Source of the DNA: Pyrofollis japonicus
Lineage (GTDB): Archaea; Thermoproteota; Thermoprotei_A; Sulfolobales; Pyrodictiaceae
NCBI RefSeq assembly: GCF_033097485.1
Contig: NZ_AP028634.1
Coordinates: 1,355,126 to 1,419,125 of the forward strand
Length of the DNA: 64,000 bases
Reading direction: 5' to 3'
The notes under the pieces are model-generated. The model saw only the letters and a list, made by a program, of their open reading frames with translations. It was not told the origin of the DNA and did no database searches. Position 1 is the first letter of the stretch. Every line of letters begins with the position of its first letter. The position numbers were made by a program, and so were the translations under genes. Positions 27,800 to 36,289 of this stretch are shown here, in pieces.

Positions 27800-27986
27800 A
27801 CCTATTAATGAAACAAACTATCCTTTTATTGCCCTAACCCCTCATCTCTTTATGTAAAATTAACCCTTTGATTAGACAACGTAGTAAAATGGTAAATTAA
27901 TATCCAGGTCCTTTGACTGCTCGTGCAGGTTCGTCATAGTTAAGCACTATAGGGGATTCTGTACCGGGAATACGAGGGGTTAGGTT

Positions 27987-30743
27987 TTGGTGTCCTCGCC
28001 AGAAGAATACGCGCTAGAGTTCTTTCGAAGAGAGGGGTTCATTAGAAAGAAGTGCAAGGTTGGAGGAGAATACTTCTGGACGCTTAATCCTGAACAAGAG
28101 CATTGCAACGATGCGCCATGCGTTGACTACTATTTCTGGGAAGTGCCGCGTAAAGTGCCTCCTCTCAGCGTTAGCGAGGCACGAAGAAAGTTCATTGAAT
28201 TCTTCAACCGTAACGGGCATGAAGTTGTTGCTCCAAGGCCGGTTGTTGCTCGCTGGAGGGAAGACCTGTACTTAACAATAGCTAGCATAGTTGTATTCCA
28301 GCCGCACGTTACTAGTGGAATAGTGCCACCACCAGCCAACCCTCTCGTAATAGTTCAACCGAGTATCCGCCTAGAGGACATAGATAATGTAGGTATCACG
28401 CTGGGTAGACATCTCACATCCTTCGAAATGGGAGGCCATCACGCCTTTAACTATCCTGATAAGAAAGTGTATTGGAAAGAGGAGACGGTGCAACTCGCGT
28501 TCGAGTTCTTCACCAAAGAATTGGGTATTGACCCTACCGCAATAACGTTTAAGGAGTCCTGGTGGGAAGGAGGGGGCAACGCTGGTCCATCGTTCGAGGT
28601 AACAGTTGGTGGACTCGAACTAGCAACACTAGTTTTCATGCAGTACCGAATAACCGATAAGGGATACGAGCCTATCCCCCTACGTATCGTTGATACAGGT
28701 TACGGCATCGAGCGAATAGCCTGGTTCACGCAAAAAACTCCAACAGCGTTTCACGCAATATATGGACACCTAGTTGACGACTTTCGCAAGAGGCTTGGAC
28801 TAGATAAAGTAGATGAAACCATTCTTTGGAAGGCTCTTCGAGCAGCAGGACGACTAGACCCAGAGGATCCAGAGTCTTTGAAAAGATTCTACGAACGCGT
28901 TAGCAGAGAGACGGGAATCAGCGCAGACGAGATTAAGAACACCCTAGCAAGAGAAGCGGGACTTTATGCACTCCTGGACCACACGAAAACACTCGCACTA
29001 ATGCTTGGTGACGGTATCGTTCCAAGTAATAGCGGTGAGGGATACCTTGCAAGACTAGTACTCAGACGCGCAATAAGAGTTATGAGGCGCCTTGGCTCTG
29101 AAGCGTCGTTAGCAGAGCTGGTCAGGCTCCAGATAGATTTCTGGGGGCACGATTATTATCCTAAGTTGCTCGAGAACTCCGATTATATACTGACTGTTAC
29201 TGATTTAGAGGAAAAACGATATCTTAGGAGCCTAGAAAAAGGCTTTAAGGAAGCAGAAAAGCTGATCAGGAAGAAGAAGAGCCTCAGCATAGATGACTTG
29301 ATAACGCTTTACGATTCTCACGGGATTCCGCCAGACATGGTTGCTGAGGCTGCTGAGAAGCTTGGCGCCAAGATAGAGGTTCCGCACAACTTCTATGCAC
29401 TTGTCGCGCACCGCCATGGAGCTAGCGGTGTGCTGCAGAAACCTAGAGAAGAAGCAAGCCTACCAAGCGACATAGTTGAGTGGGCCAGCAAGTTTCCCGA
29501 AACCCGTAGACTGTTCCACGAAGACCCCTACATGAGGGAGTTCGAAGCCAACATCTTGGGCGCTAAGGGCGTATACCTCGTGCTCGACGCGACGGCTTTC
29601 TATCCAACAGGTGGAGGCCAGCTCCACGATACCGGGTACCTAGAGGTCTGTGGCGAGAAGATAAGAGTCAAAAGAGTAGAGAAGGTGGGCAACGTAATAG
29701 TCCACATACTTGAGAAAGAAGCACCGAGCTGTACTAGGGCTAGAGGCGTTATTGACTGGGAGCGCAGATATAGGCTCATGAGGCACCATACCGGGGTACA
29801 CGTGCTCCTAGGAGCTGCTAGGCGTGTACTCGGTAAACACGTGTGGCAGGCAGGTGCAGAGAAGACGCCAGAGAAAGCTAGGCTCGACATAACGCACTAC
29901 GAGATGCCGACGCCGGACCAGATTCGCCGTATAGAGGAATTGGCGAATAAGGCAATACTTGAGAGAATACCTGTAGAAGCGAAAATAATGGATCGCAACA
30001 AAGCCGAGGAACTATACGGGTTCCAGATATATCAGGGAGGAGTGCCACTCTCACCACAGATAAGAATACTACGCATAGGCGACTGGGATGTAGAGGCGTG
30101 CTTTGGCACACACGTCTCAAACACCGCAGAAATAGGCTCAATAAAGATAGTCAACGTTGATAAGCTCCAAGACGGCGTAATAAGGTTCGAGATAGTTGCA
30201 GGCACCGAGGTAGCTAGCTACGCCAGAAAACTTGAGGAAACACTCGATAAAATTGCTGCGACCGTTGGAGGAAGTAGACTAGACGCTGAGACTAGGGTGA
30301 AGAAGCTAGTAAAAGACCTTAATGAGGCCCGGAGGCAGCTGGGAGAGATACGTAAATACTTTGTCAAAATGCTCGTTGAGAAAGCCAAGCAGGAAAAGAA
30401 GGAAGTAAACGGTATAAGAATATACATAATGCACGCTGATACTCCTCTTCAAGGAATAGTGCAGGAAGTTTCACGCAAGCTTAGCGAAGAAGACCCGAGC
30501 TCTATAACAATAGCTGCAGAGAAACGCGGCAACGATCTAGTAATAGAGCTTGGCGCAGGAAAGGAAGCAGCAAAGAGGATAAACTTGCGCGAAGTAGCAA
30601 AAGAACTACAAAAGCTAGGAGTAAAAGGTGGAGGAAAACCACACCACGTAAACCTATTCGTCCGAGGAGGAGCAGGAAAATCCGATGAAGTACTGAGGAC
30701 CATAGAGGAGGCGGTGGCAAAGAAGCTTGAAACTAAGCCCTAA
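27987..30743 (+). CDS. alaS: Alanyl-tRNA synthetase
   Basis: Class II synthetase charging tRNA-Ala, 918 residues. The archaeal-type N-terminal extension (about 1-60) holds a Cys/His set, then the catalytic core with the FEMGGHHAFNY and GYGIER region, the editing domain with HHTGVHV (about 599-605) and the zinc CFGTHVSNTAEIG (about 704-716), and the C-Ala domain ending in KGGGKPHHVNLFVRGG. GTG start at 27987. The editing metal ligands are intact. The DUF434 gene overlaps its last 17 bp. Confidence 0.97.
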   Translation: MVSSPEEYALEFFRREGFIRKKCKVGGEYFWTLNPEQEHCNDAPCVDYYFWEVPRKVPPLSVSEARRKFIEFFNRNGHEVVAPRPVVARWREDLYLTIASIVVFQPHVTSGIVPPPANPLVIVQPSIRLEDIDNVGITLGRHLTSFEMGGHHAFNYPDKKVYWKEETVQLAFEFFTKELGIDPTAITFKESWWEGGGNAGPSFEVTVGGLELATLVFMQYRITDKGYEPIPLRIVDTGYGIERIAWFTQKTPTAFHAIYGHLVDDFRKRLGLDKVDETILWKALRAAGRLDPEDPESLKRFYERVSRETGISADEIKNTLAREAGLYALLDHTKTLALMLGDGIVPSNSGEGYLARLVLRRAIRVMRRLGSEASLAELVRLQIDFWGHDYYPKLLENSDYILTVTDLEEKRYLRSLEKGFKEAEKLIRKKKSLSIDDLITLYDSHGIPPDMVAEAAEKLGAKIEVPHNFYALVAHRHGASGVLQKPREEASLPSDIVEWASKFPETRRLFHEDPYMREFEANILGAKGVYLVLDATAFYPTGGGQLHDTGYLEVCGEKIRVKRVEKVGNVIVHILEKEAPSCTRARGVIDWERRYRLMRHHTGVHVLLGAARRVLGKHVWQAGAEKTPEKARLDITHYEMPTPDQIRRIEELANKAILERIPVEAKIMDRNKAEELYGFQIYQGGVPLSPQIRILRIGDWDVEACFGTHVSNTAEIGSIKIVNVDKLQDGVIRFEIVAGTEVASYARKLEETLDKIAATVGGSRLDAETRVKKLVKDLNEARRQLGEIRKYFVKMLVEKAKQEKKEVNGIRIYIMHADTPLQGIVQEVSRKLSEEDPSSITIAAEKRGNDLVIELGAGKEAAKRINLREVAKELQKLGVKGGGKPHHVNLFVRGGAGKSDEVLRTIEEAVAKKLETKP

Positions 30744-31431
30744 GATCTTTTACGACACGTATTTTCTCCTAGCCAGAGGCTACCCGAGACAACCAGCCCT
30801 AGAACTCATCCGCTCAAAGCACGGATTGTCCCAGCCCCAAGTAGCCCTGCTTTCTCGCTGCATCCACCCACCCACTGTAAACAAGGAAATAGCTTCAAAG
30901 AAACTAGGCCCAAGCAATATCCGAGACAACTGCCTCGTAGTAGATGGTTTCAACCAGCTAACCACTATATACGCCGCACTAAAAGGAGAGGAACTCTACC
31001 TGTGCACAGACACAATGCTAAGGGATGCTCTACTAGCGGGTCCGCGGCACGTAATAGAGCACGTTGACGAACTCGCCCCTATACTCAGGGATGCGCTCTC
31101 CCTTCTCTCACCTAGCGAAGTAATAGTCGTACTTGACAGCCAGCCGAGCCACAGCGGCGAAACAGCCGCAAGACTAAGAAGATACAATATAAACACAATT
31201 GTATCAAGAAACGCTGACAACGAGGTCATAAACCTATCGATTCGGAAAAAATGCATAGCAGCCACAAGCGACATAGCTATAACGAGGAAAGCGCCACGCA
31301 TCTTCGACCTAGCCCGTTTCACTATAGAAGAAATTCTCCAAAAACGGCTTGGAAAGAAATCCAGAATAAACAATATACCACTTCTACTTAGAAACGAGCA
31401 CAATACGTGGTGCCGCCACATAGTAATATAG
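30727..31431 (+). CDS. DUF434-family protein
   Basis: 234 residues of an archaeal family of unknown function. Family features I recognise: FLLARGYPRQPALELIRSKHGLSQPQVALLSR at the N-terminus and VDGFNQLTTIYAALKGEELYLCTDTMLRDA, where the strand-Asp and later acidic residues (VVLDSQPS, ADNEV, TSDIAI) give a PIN-like pattern that might bind metal. A nuclease role is only a guess. The TTG start at 30727 lies inside alaS, so the two are translationally coupled. Confidence 0.8.
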   Translation: MKLSPKIFYDTYFLLARGYPRQPALELIRSKHGLSQPQVALLSRCIHPPTVNKEIASKKLGPSNIRDNCLVVDGFNQLTTIYAALKGEELYLCTDTMLRDALLAGPRHVIEHVDELAPILRDALSLLSPSEVIVVLDSQPSHSGETAARLRRYNINTIVSRNADNEVINLSIRKKCIAATSDIAITRKAPRIFDLARFTIEEILQKRLGKKSRINNIPLLLRNEHNTWCRHIVI

Positions 31432-31529
31432 GCTATTAGTTACTTAGTCTGCAAGAAACCGAAAATAGTAAAGCAAATATATACAATATTTATGCTAACA
31501 TAGAGCTGGTATATCGTATTGGGGGTACT

Positions 31530-32237
31530 GTGAGGTCAACGCTTTTCCTAGTAACGCTATTAATATTGCTAGGTGCCACATTGTTATACAGTCGGTACAT
31601 GAGCTATAATAATGTGGACAATACAAACACATTAATAATACATACTATTAGTTCAACTAAGTTAACTAGATGCAATAATATAATCATAATAGACTTAAAT
31701 GAAACAAAAATCCATTATAATCTAAGCACTGTTTTTATTAATTCACAAATAACTAAAATTACCATATTAAAACAAATAGATAATATCACCAACGTAAAAC
31801 ATCAAAGCACACTAGTAATAAACGTAGATAGCCTATCAAATTTACTATATGAAAAGGAGTACCTAGGTAAAATAATAGGTTTAGGTAAAGAGGTTCTGAA
31901 TGATAGTTGCCCCATAGCGTTTTATTCCTATTCCGGCTTCGCGCCAAGTAATATAACACCATACATTAAAATGCTCTTAGATAATGACTCAATAGTTCTC
32001 AAGAATGTTCTTGAAGCTATTAACGCTAAATCCTATGAAAAAACAATTAGGGGCAATGGTACTAAAACATATATCTTTCAAGATAAAATATACGTGTTAA
32101 TTATCCGGGTTACTGGCAAGCATAATTCTGTTCCAATAATTTATGTTGCGGACGCTGACCCCAGAGCAAAAATTTCTATTCACAATATTCAATCACATTT
32201 AATTATAGGTCTTCAAGAGGTACTGAATGAACAATAA
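31530..32237 (+). CDS. Membrane-anchored or exported protein of unknown function, many N-glycosylation sequons
   Basis: 235 residues. An N-terminal hydrophobic helix (about 4-20) would anchor or export it; the rest is hydrophilic and carries seven N-x-S/T sequons (such as NET, NLS, NIT, NDS and NGT), which fits an exposed, glycosylated cell-surface protein. No family recognised. Only two cysteines are present. The gene is clearly AT-richer than its neighbours and stands alone between DUF434 and tRNA-Arg, which could mean fast evolution or transfer. GTG start. Confidence 0.65.
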   Translation: MRSTLFLVTLLILLGATLLYSRYMSYNNVDNTNTLIIHTISSTKLTRCNNIIIIDLNETKIHYNLSTVFINSQITKITILKQIDNITNVKHQSTLVINVDSLSNLLYEKEYLGKIIGLGKEVLNDSCPIAFYSYSGFAPSNITPYIKMLLDNDSIVLKNVLEAINAKSYEKTIRGNGTKTYIFQDKIYVLIIRVTGKHNSVPIIYVADADPRAKISIHNIQSHLIIGLQEVLNEQ

Positions 32238-32374
32238 GCTCAGCTCCTAAAAGACATAGATCTCGCAATTGATGTTCCTATAAGAATAAGCTTGGAGTTA
32301 AAACTATTTAACAACTCGAACATAAACCGGCTCTGCTTTTAGTTCACTACATTAAATCTTACTAGAATAGTATT

Positions 32375-32407
32375 CTGGGGCTAAGGGGTAAAAAGAAAAT
32401 ACCCCAG
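32375..32407 (+). other. Alternative hairpin upstream of tRNA-Arg
   Basis: GGGGTA (32385-32390) pairs with TACCCC (32400-32405) around an A-rich 9-nt loop. CTGGGG (32375-32380) can pair instead with CCCCAG (32402-32407). The two left arms compete for one right arm. It lies in the 209-bp gap between the surface-protein gene and tRNA-Arg; it may be a 3'-end structure. No function shown. Confidence 0.3.
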
Positions 32408-32446
32408 TACATCTTAGACAATCAGAAAATCGGGGCTCAGAGAGGC

Positions 32447-32524
32447 GGGCCCGTAGCCTAGCCAGGATAGGGCGCCGGCCTTCTAAGCCGGTAGTCCGGG
32501 GTTCAAATCCCCGCGGGCCCGCCA
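32447..32524 (+). tRNA. tRNA-Arg (TCT), CCA encoded
   Basis: Acceptor GGGCCCG/CGGGCCC, anticodon stem CCGGC/GCCGG with loop CTTCTAA (anticodon TCT), T arm CGGGG-TTCAAAT-CCCCG, discriminator G and genomic CCA at 32522-32524. No intron. Confidence 0.95.
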
Positions 32525-32788
32525 TCTCCTATTATTCGATGATTATCGTTAACTAGCCCTGCTGGCACTCTTTTTATTAGCTAAGTATTTTGTTAACTAT
32601 GTTACACTATGGGTAGTTGAGCAATTAGCTTTTATAATCAGTGGCCACGGCGCTGATATAATACTATTTAAACTTACCTTCGAACTTTCAATAGGAAAAT
32701 ACTAATTGCTTTGCAAAAGCAAAAGTAATTATGGTTTTTCGTAAATTGCGTACGCATAAAGACGGTTTCTAGGCAAGGGTGGAAATAC

Positions 32789-33424
32789 GTGACTCAAAGA
32801 ACTATTATACAGGAAGTTAAAGAGTGGCTTGAAAACGGCTCCATTGATGCAGAGAGCCTAGCTGAAGTCCCTTGGGTTGCAGAAGTTTCTGAAGACGGTT
32901 CACAACTGGTCGCAGTAAACCCTGTATTTCCCGTAAGGCTCGTAGTAATATACATGCCAGAAGCCTCTATCATTAGGCTAGCAGTTAATACCCATATAAA
33001 GACCGTTGATCTGCCAATTGAGGCTAAAACATCGCTATATAGGAAGGTATTAAACATGTCAAGGATGCCACTGGCAAAAGCTTTCCTGTTCGGAGACGAC
33101 GATGAAATAATTGTAGGCGCTGATCTAAGCACTAAAACCCTTAGCGAGCCAGAATTCAATGACGCCCTAGCACTAATGCTTGCGCTACTCAATTACCTGT
33201 ATAGTAGCGTAGGTATACCAGAAGAGTTCAAACAAGAAGAATTGATAAATATGATATGGTTAGTAAAGAAATGGTTCGAAAAAGGTTGGAGTCGAGAAAA
33301 ACTCGAAAAACTATTGCAAAAAGCCGGGCTAAAGCCCGACGAGGCAAAAGAATTCATTAACCAGGTACTAGAGGCTCAAAGGAAAAGCACAGTAAGCGAA
33401 GAGGAGCCACTCACACACATATAA
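32789..33424 (+). CDS. Conserved-looking protein, possible YbjN/type III chaperone-like fold
   Basis: 211 residues, no signal peptide. The first 140 alternate strands and helices (VVIYMPEASIIRLAVNT..., SLYRKVLNMSRMPLAKAFLFGDDDEIIVGADLST, FNDALALMLALLNYLY) in the pattern of YbjN/secretion-chaperone-like domains. Residues 150-195 form two helices like a small helical binding domain (MIWLVKKWFEKGWSREKLEKLLQKAGLKPDEAKEF). The fold is a guess. Preceded by 264 bp after tRNA-Arg with no gene seen. Confidence 0.6.
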   Translation: MTQRTIIQEVKEWLENGSIDAESLAEVPWVAEVSEDGSQLVAVNPVFPVRLVVIYMPEASIIRLAVNTHIKTVDLPIEAKTSLYRKVLNMSRMPLAKAFLFGDDDEIIVGADLSTKTLSEPEFNDALALMLALLNYLYSSVGIPEEFKQEELINMIWLVKKWFEKGWSREKLEKLLQKAGLKPDEAKEFINQVLEAQRKSTVSEEEPLTHI

Positions 33425-33636
33425 GGACTTTATCCTACCATTATCCTAGAATCTTTTGATAACAAAGAGGGATAAATATTTTAATTTATTAGTATAATGG
33501 TATTACAATTGTGCCTAATCCTTCATTCTTCTCTTCTCTGAGAGGCTACTCAGTAAGCGACTTCGCCGACAGCTGATCTCTTAATACGCAAGACGAAGTA
33601 CAAGGGAAAGAATTGTAGGGGCCCGGGGGTTTGTGG

Positions 33637-33758
33637 TGCCGCCGCCGGGATTCGAACCCGGGACGACCGGATCCCCCAGGGCCCCCGGCTAGACCGATTC
33701 CGGTGGACCGGGGCGCCCGTATGAGTCCGGCGCTCTGACCGGGCTGAGCTACGGCGGC
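33637..33758 (-). tRNA. tRNA-Met (CAT), with intron after position 37
   Basis: Minus strand. Acceptor GCCGCCG/CGGCGGC, D arm TAGCTCAGCCCGGTCAGAGC, anticodon stem CCGGA/TCCGG, T arm CCGGG-TTCGAAT-CCCGG. The anticodon CAT is at 33721-33723. About 47 nt (33673-33719) must be removed between positions 37 and 38 to close the anticodon loop, the canonical archaeal intron site; the intron is GC-rich and self-complementary (CCGGT/ACCGG core). CAT could also be tRNA-Ile2 with a modified wobble base; the body looks like elongator Met. CCA not encoded. Confidence 0.92.
33673..33719 (-). other. tRNA intron (bulge-helix-bulge type)
   Basis: 47-nt insertion in the anticodon loop of the tRNA-Met gene, with limits uncertain by a base. 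Its GC-rich arms can pair to form the central helix cut by the splicing endonuclease. Confidence 0.75.
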
Positions 33759-33845
33759 ATTGCTCGGGGCAGGTATGCCCCGAGATAGTCTAGGCTTGTA
33801 TTATGCATGGGGGTTATCATTCTTTCGTCCGTGTAGCAATCTATC

Positions 33846-34037
33846 CTACTTTGATCTTCTTAGCAGTGAACCCAGAATCGACTTGTCTATGCCGGGGAAA
33901 AGCGTGCTAATAAATGCCTTTTGGGTCTCTTCGTCTACCAGGTCTGCCAAGCGTTGGGCAACCTTCTTTGCCGCACTGATTTCAATAACACTCTGCTGCC
34001 TTGCATGCATTCGCCTGGTTCTTGAGTAACCGTACAA
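33846..34037 (-). CDS. Small basic protein of unknown function
   Basis: 63 residues, or 54 from the second Met at 34010. Composition is plausible for a real protein: a basic start, then helices with SAAKKVAQRLADLVDEETQKAF. No family recognised. The overlapping plus-strand frame is Cys/Leu/Ser-rich and looks like a shadow. It lies between two tRNA genes; the 185 bp between it and tRNA-Gln show no other gene. Confidence 0.4.
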   Translation of the reverse strand: MYGYSRTRRMHARQQSVIEISAAKKVAQRLADLVDEETQKAFISTLFPGIDKSILGSLLRRSK

Positions 34038-34222
34038 GGCGGCCAGACCAAGTTCTAAACTGATTCACACATACTTGTTATCTTGCATAAAGCACAGACC
34101 TCCTCACAACATAGCCTGATAGTAATATCGTTTATACCACAGTATTCCGAGAACTAAGCTAAGCCTAAATACCCCTAGATAGTAACAACATACCCTATAG
34201 TCTTGGAGGAAACGGGGAGGGT

Positions 34223-34298
34223 AGCCGGGTCGTCTAGCGGCCAAGGATGCGGGGCTCTGGCCCCCGTGACCGGGGTTCGAATCCCCGCCCGGCTACCA
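34223..34298 (+). tRNA. tRNA-Gln (CTG), CCA encoded
   Basis: Acceptor AGCCGGG/CCCGGCT, anticodon stem CGGGG/CCCCG with loop CTCTGGC (anticodon CTG), T arm CGGGG-TTCGAAT-CCCCG, discriminator A, CCA at 34296-34298. Its 3' end overlaps the stop codon of the convergent GDPD gene. Confidence 0.95.
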
Positions 34299-35063
34299 TC
34301 GCTCAGCCCTATCGCTACCCTCCTCTCCTCTCAGCTTCTCAATTACTTGCCTAGCACGCCTAGGATACTCTGTGATTATTATGTCGGCTCCTAGGCTAAC
34401 AACTCTAGCGATTTCCTGCTCGTCATTAACAGTCCACACTGCTAATATAAGTCCTTCTTCATGAAGTCTGTTTGAAAGTGCTTGGTCAACGTAATCCGAG
34501 CTAATAGATACGCCTTGGGCACGGCTTCTCTTAACGTCAGTGATAGGGTCTACAGGGTAGTGATCCATGCTTAGCAGCGTCGTGATACCCTTAGAGGCAA
34601 ATTTGGAGGCAAGGACATGGATCCTTGTTGAGATATATACTTTTTCAAAGACCTTTGCAGCATCTATTATTTCATCCATACAGCTCGGCGTGTAGTCTAC
34701 GCCTTTAAGGTCAATCATGGCTATTCTAGTCAGCTTAGCTGCTTTCTTAGTGAAATCGCAAAAATTCTCTGAGGGCGTAAAATGAATATTTGATAATATA
34801 TTTCCTATTTTTTCCCGTAATAGTCTAGGCTCTCTGCGTGGAACTAGATGACCTACACGGACACCGCTAGGAGTACAATATATATCTATTTCAACACCGT
34901 CTGCTTCTTCGGACAAGTAGCGCCTAATCCACTTCACTGTATTAGCCTTATGGCCTAAGATAAGTACCATGCCTTGTCTCCTTTCATCAACGCGCTTGAT
35001 ACTCGTATCTATGGCGTTTAAAAGTAAGGGGCTAAATACGCTTAGAAAATAGCCTGCCCTCAC
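34293..35063 (-). CDS. Glycerophosphodiester phosphodiesterase
   Basis: Predicted to hydrolyse glycerophosphodiesters to an alcohol and glycerol phosphate. The TIM-barrel family is recognised by LGHKANTVKWIRR (first-strand His), DGVEIDIYCTPSGVRVGHL (metal Glu and Asp, catalytic His) and the closing strands LAVWTVNDEQEIARVVSLGADIIITEYP. 256 residues; the first 30 may be extra, and the core could start at the Met of MVLILGHK. The last codons overlap tRNA-Gln on the other strand. Divergent from sir2, with starts only 34 bp apart. Confidence 0.88.
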   Translation of the reverse strand: MRAGYFLSVFSPLLLNAIDTSIKRVDERRQGMVLILGHKANTVKWIRRYLSEEADGVEIDIYCTPSGVRVGHLVPRREPRLLREKIGNILSNIHFTPSENFCDFTKKAAKLTRIAMIDLKGVDYTPSCMDEIIDAAKVFEKVYISTRIHVLASKFASKGITTLLSMDHYPVDPITDVKRSRAQGVSISSDYVDQALSNRLHEEGLILAVWTVNDEQEIARVVSLGADIIITEYPRRARQVIEKLRGEEGSDRAERW

Positions 35064-35097
35064 ACCGTGTTAATTAAGAATTGGGAGGCGTAATAGT

Positions 35098-35859
35098 ATG
35101 GACTTAGACTTGGAAGGGCTTGCCGCGCGTGCTGCAGAAGCAATACTCAGAGCCCAGGGAAAGACTGTTGCCTTCACAGGCGCAGGGATTTCAGCAGAGA
35201 GCGGTATACCGACATTTCGCGGCAAGGATGGGCTTTGGAGGCGCTTTAGGGCAGAAGACCTAGCGACCCCAGAGGCGTTTGAGAGAAACCCGAAGCTTGT
35301 CTGGGAGTGGTATAGGTGGAGAATGGAGATAGTGTTCCGTGCAAAGCCGAACCCAGCACACCTTGCGCTTGCTGAGCTAGAGAGAATGGGACTACTACTG
35401 TGCACAATTACTCAGAATGTTGACGGCCTACACCAGGCAGCTGGGCAGAAATGTGTGGTCGAGCTCCACGGTAACATTCGGCGGGCACGGTGCACCCGAT
35501 GCGGGTACCGCGTAGAGTTCAAAGAACCGCCAAAAGAAGTGCCGCCCAAGTGCCCGCGCTGTGGCGGCCTCCTAAGACCCGACGTCGTATGGTTCGGCGA
35601 ACCATTGCCAGAAGAGGCCTGGCAAAAGGCGGTTCAACTAGCGCTAAGCGCGAAAACACTAATAGTAATAGGGACTAGCGGCATAGTCTATCCGGCCGCC
35701 ATGATTCCACAGCTCGCTAAACAAAACAATGCAACAATAATAGAGATCAACGTGCAAGACACGCCTATAACCGAAATAGCAGATATAGCGATAAGAGCAC
35801 CCGCATCAAAAGCAATGCAAGCAATATTAACAGAAGTAAAGAAACAACTAACACAGTGA
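35098..35859 (+). CDS. Sir2-family NAD-dependent protein deacylase
   Basis: Deacylates lysines using NAD+; in Sulfolobus the homologue acts on Alba. 253 residues with FTGAGISAESGIPTFRG (28-42), QNVD (106-109), catalytic His124 (VELHGNI) and zinc ligands C132, C135, C152, C155, then PDVVWFGE. All catalytic features are intact. The substrate here is unknown. Class: short archaeal/bacterial sirtuin. Confidence 0.95.
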   Translation: MDLDLEGLAARAAEAILRAQGKTVAFTGAGISAESGIPTFRGKDGLWRRFRAEDLATPEAFERNPKLVWEWYRWRMEIVFRAKPNPAHLALAELERMGLLLCTITQNVDGLHQAAGQKCVVELHGNIRRARCTRCGYRVEFKEPPKEVPPKCPRCGGLLRPDVVWFGEPLPEEAWQKAVQLALSAKTLIVIGTSGIVYPAAMIPQLAKQNNATIIEINVQDTPITEIADIAIRAPASKAMQAILTEVKKQLTQ

Positions 35860-35987
35860 TCAAAGGCGTTCAAAACATGCCTAAAACCAATGAACTAAAC
35901 ACAGCAAAAACGTAAAGAAAATTCTTAAAGCCGACACCGGATATCTCTACCCAACAATATGGAGGCCGAACTACTCCGACCAATGGT

Positions 35988-36064
35988 GGGGCCGTCGTCT
36001 AGCTTGGCAGGATGCGGGGCTTGGGCCCCCGTGGTCCGGGGTTCAAATCCCCGCGGCCCCACCA
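35988..36064 (+). tRNA. tRNA-Pro (TGG), CCA encoded
   Basis: Acceptor GGGGCCG/CGGCCCC, anticodon stem CGGGG/CCCCG with loop CTTGGGC (anticodon TGG), T arm CGGGG-TTCAAAT-CCCCG, discriminator A, CCA at 36062-36064. No intron. The following 225 bp to the MFS gene contain nothing recognised. Confidence 0.95.
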
Positions 36065-36289
36065 ACTCCTACTAGTAACATCCTTGCCTATATCCGCTTA
36101 AGGAATTATTATAGTAATATCTTGGAGGCTTTCTACGACAATTACAGCTTGCTTGACTACCTTCTTTGAAAGCTTATACATAGATATAAAAGTTAAGATG
36201 CTCTTGTTTCTGGGGAAGGCAAAAGCTGCTTAGGGAAACTCGTGATATGCAAGAGAAGAATATGGAGGCGAATAGGCTCGACCTATTGA

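Noticed and set aside
33760-34029. Plus-strand open frame next to tRNA-Met
   Set aside because: Starts at a TTG in tRNA flanking sequence and is rich in Leu/Ser/Cys; the minus-strand frame at 33846-34037 is more plausible.
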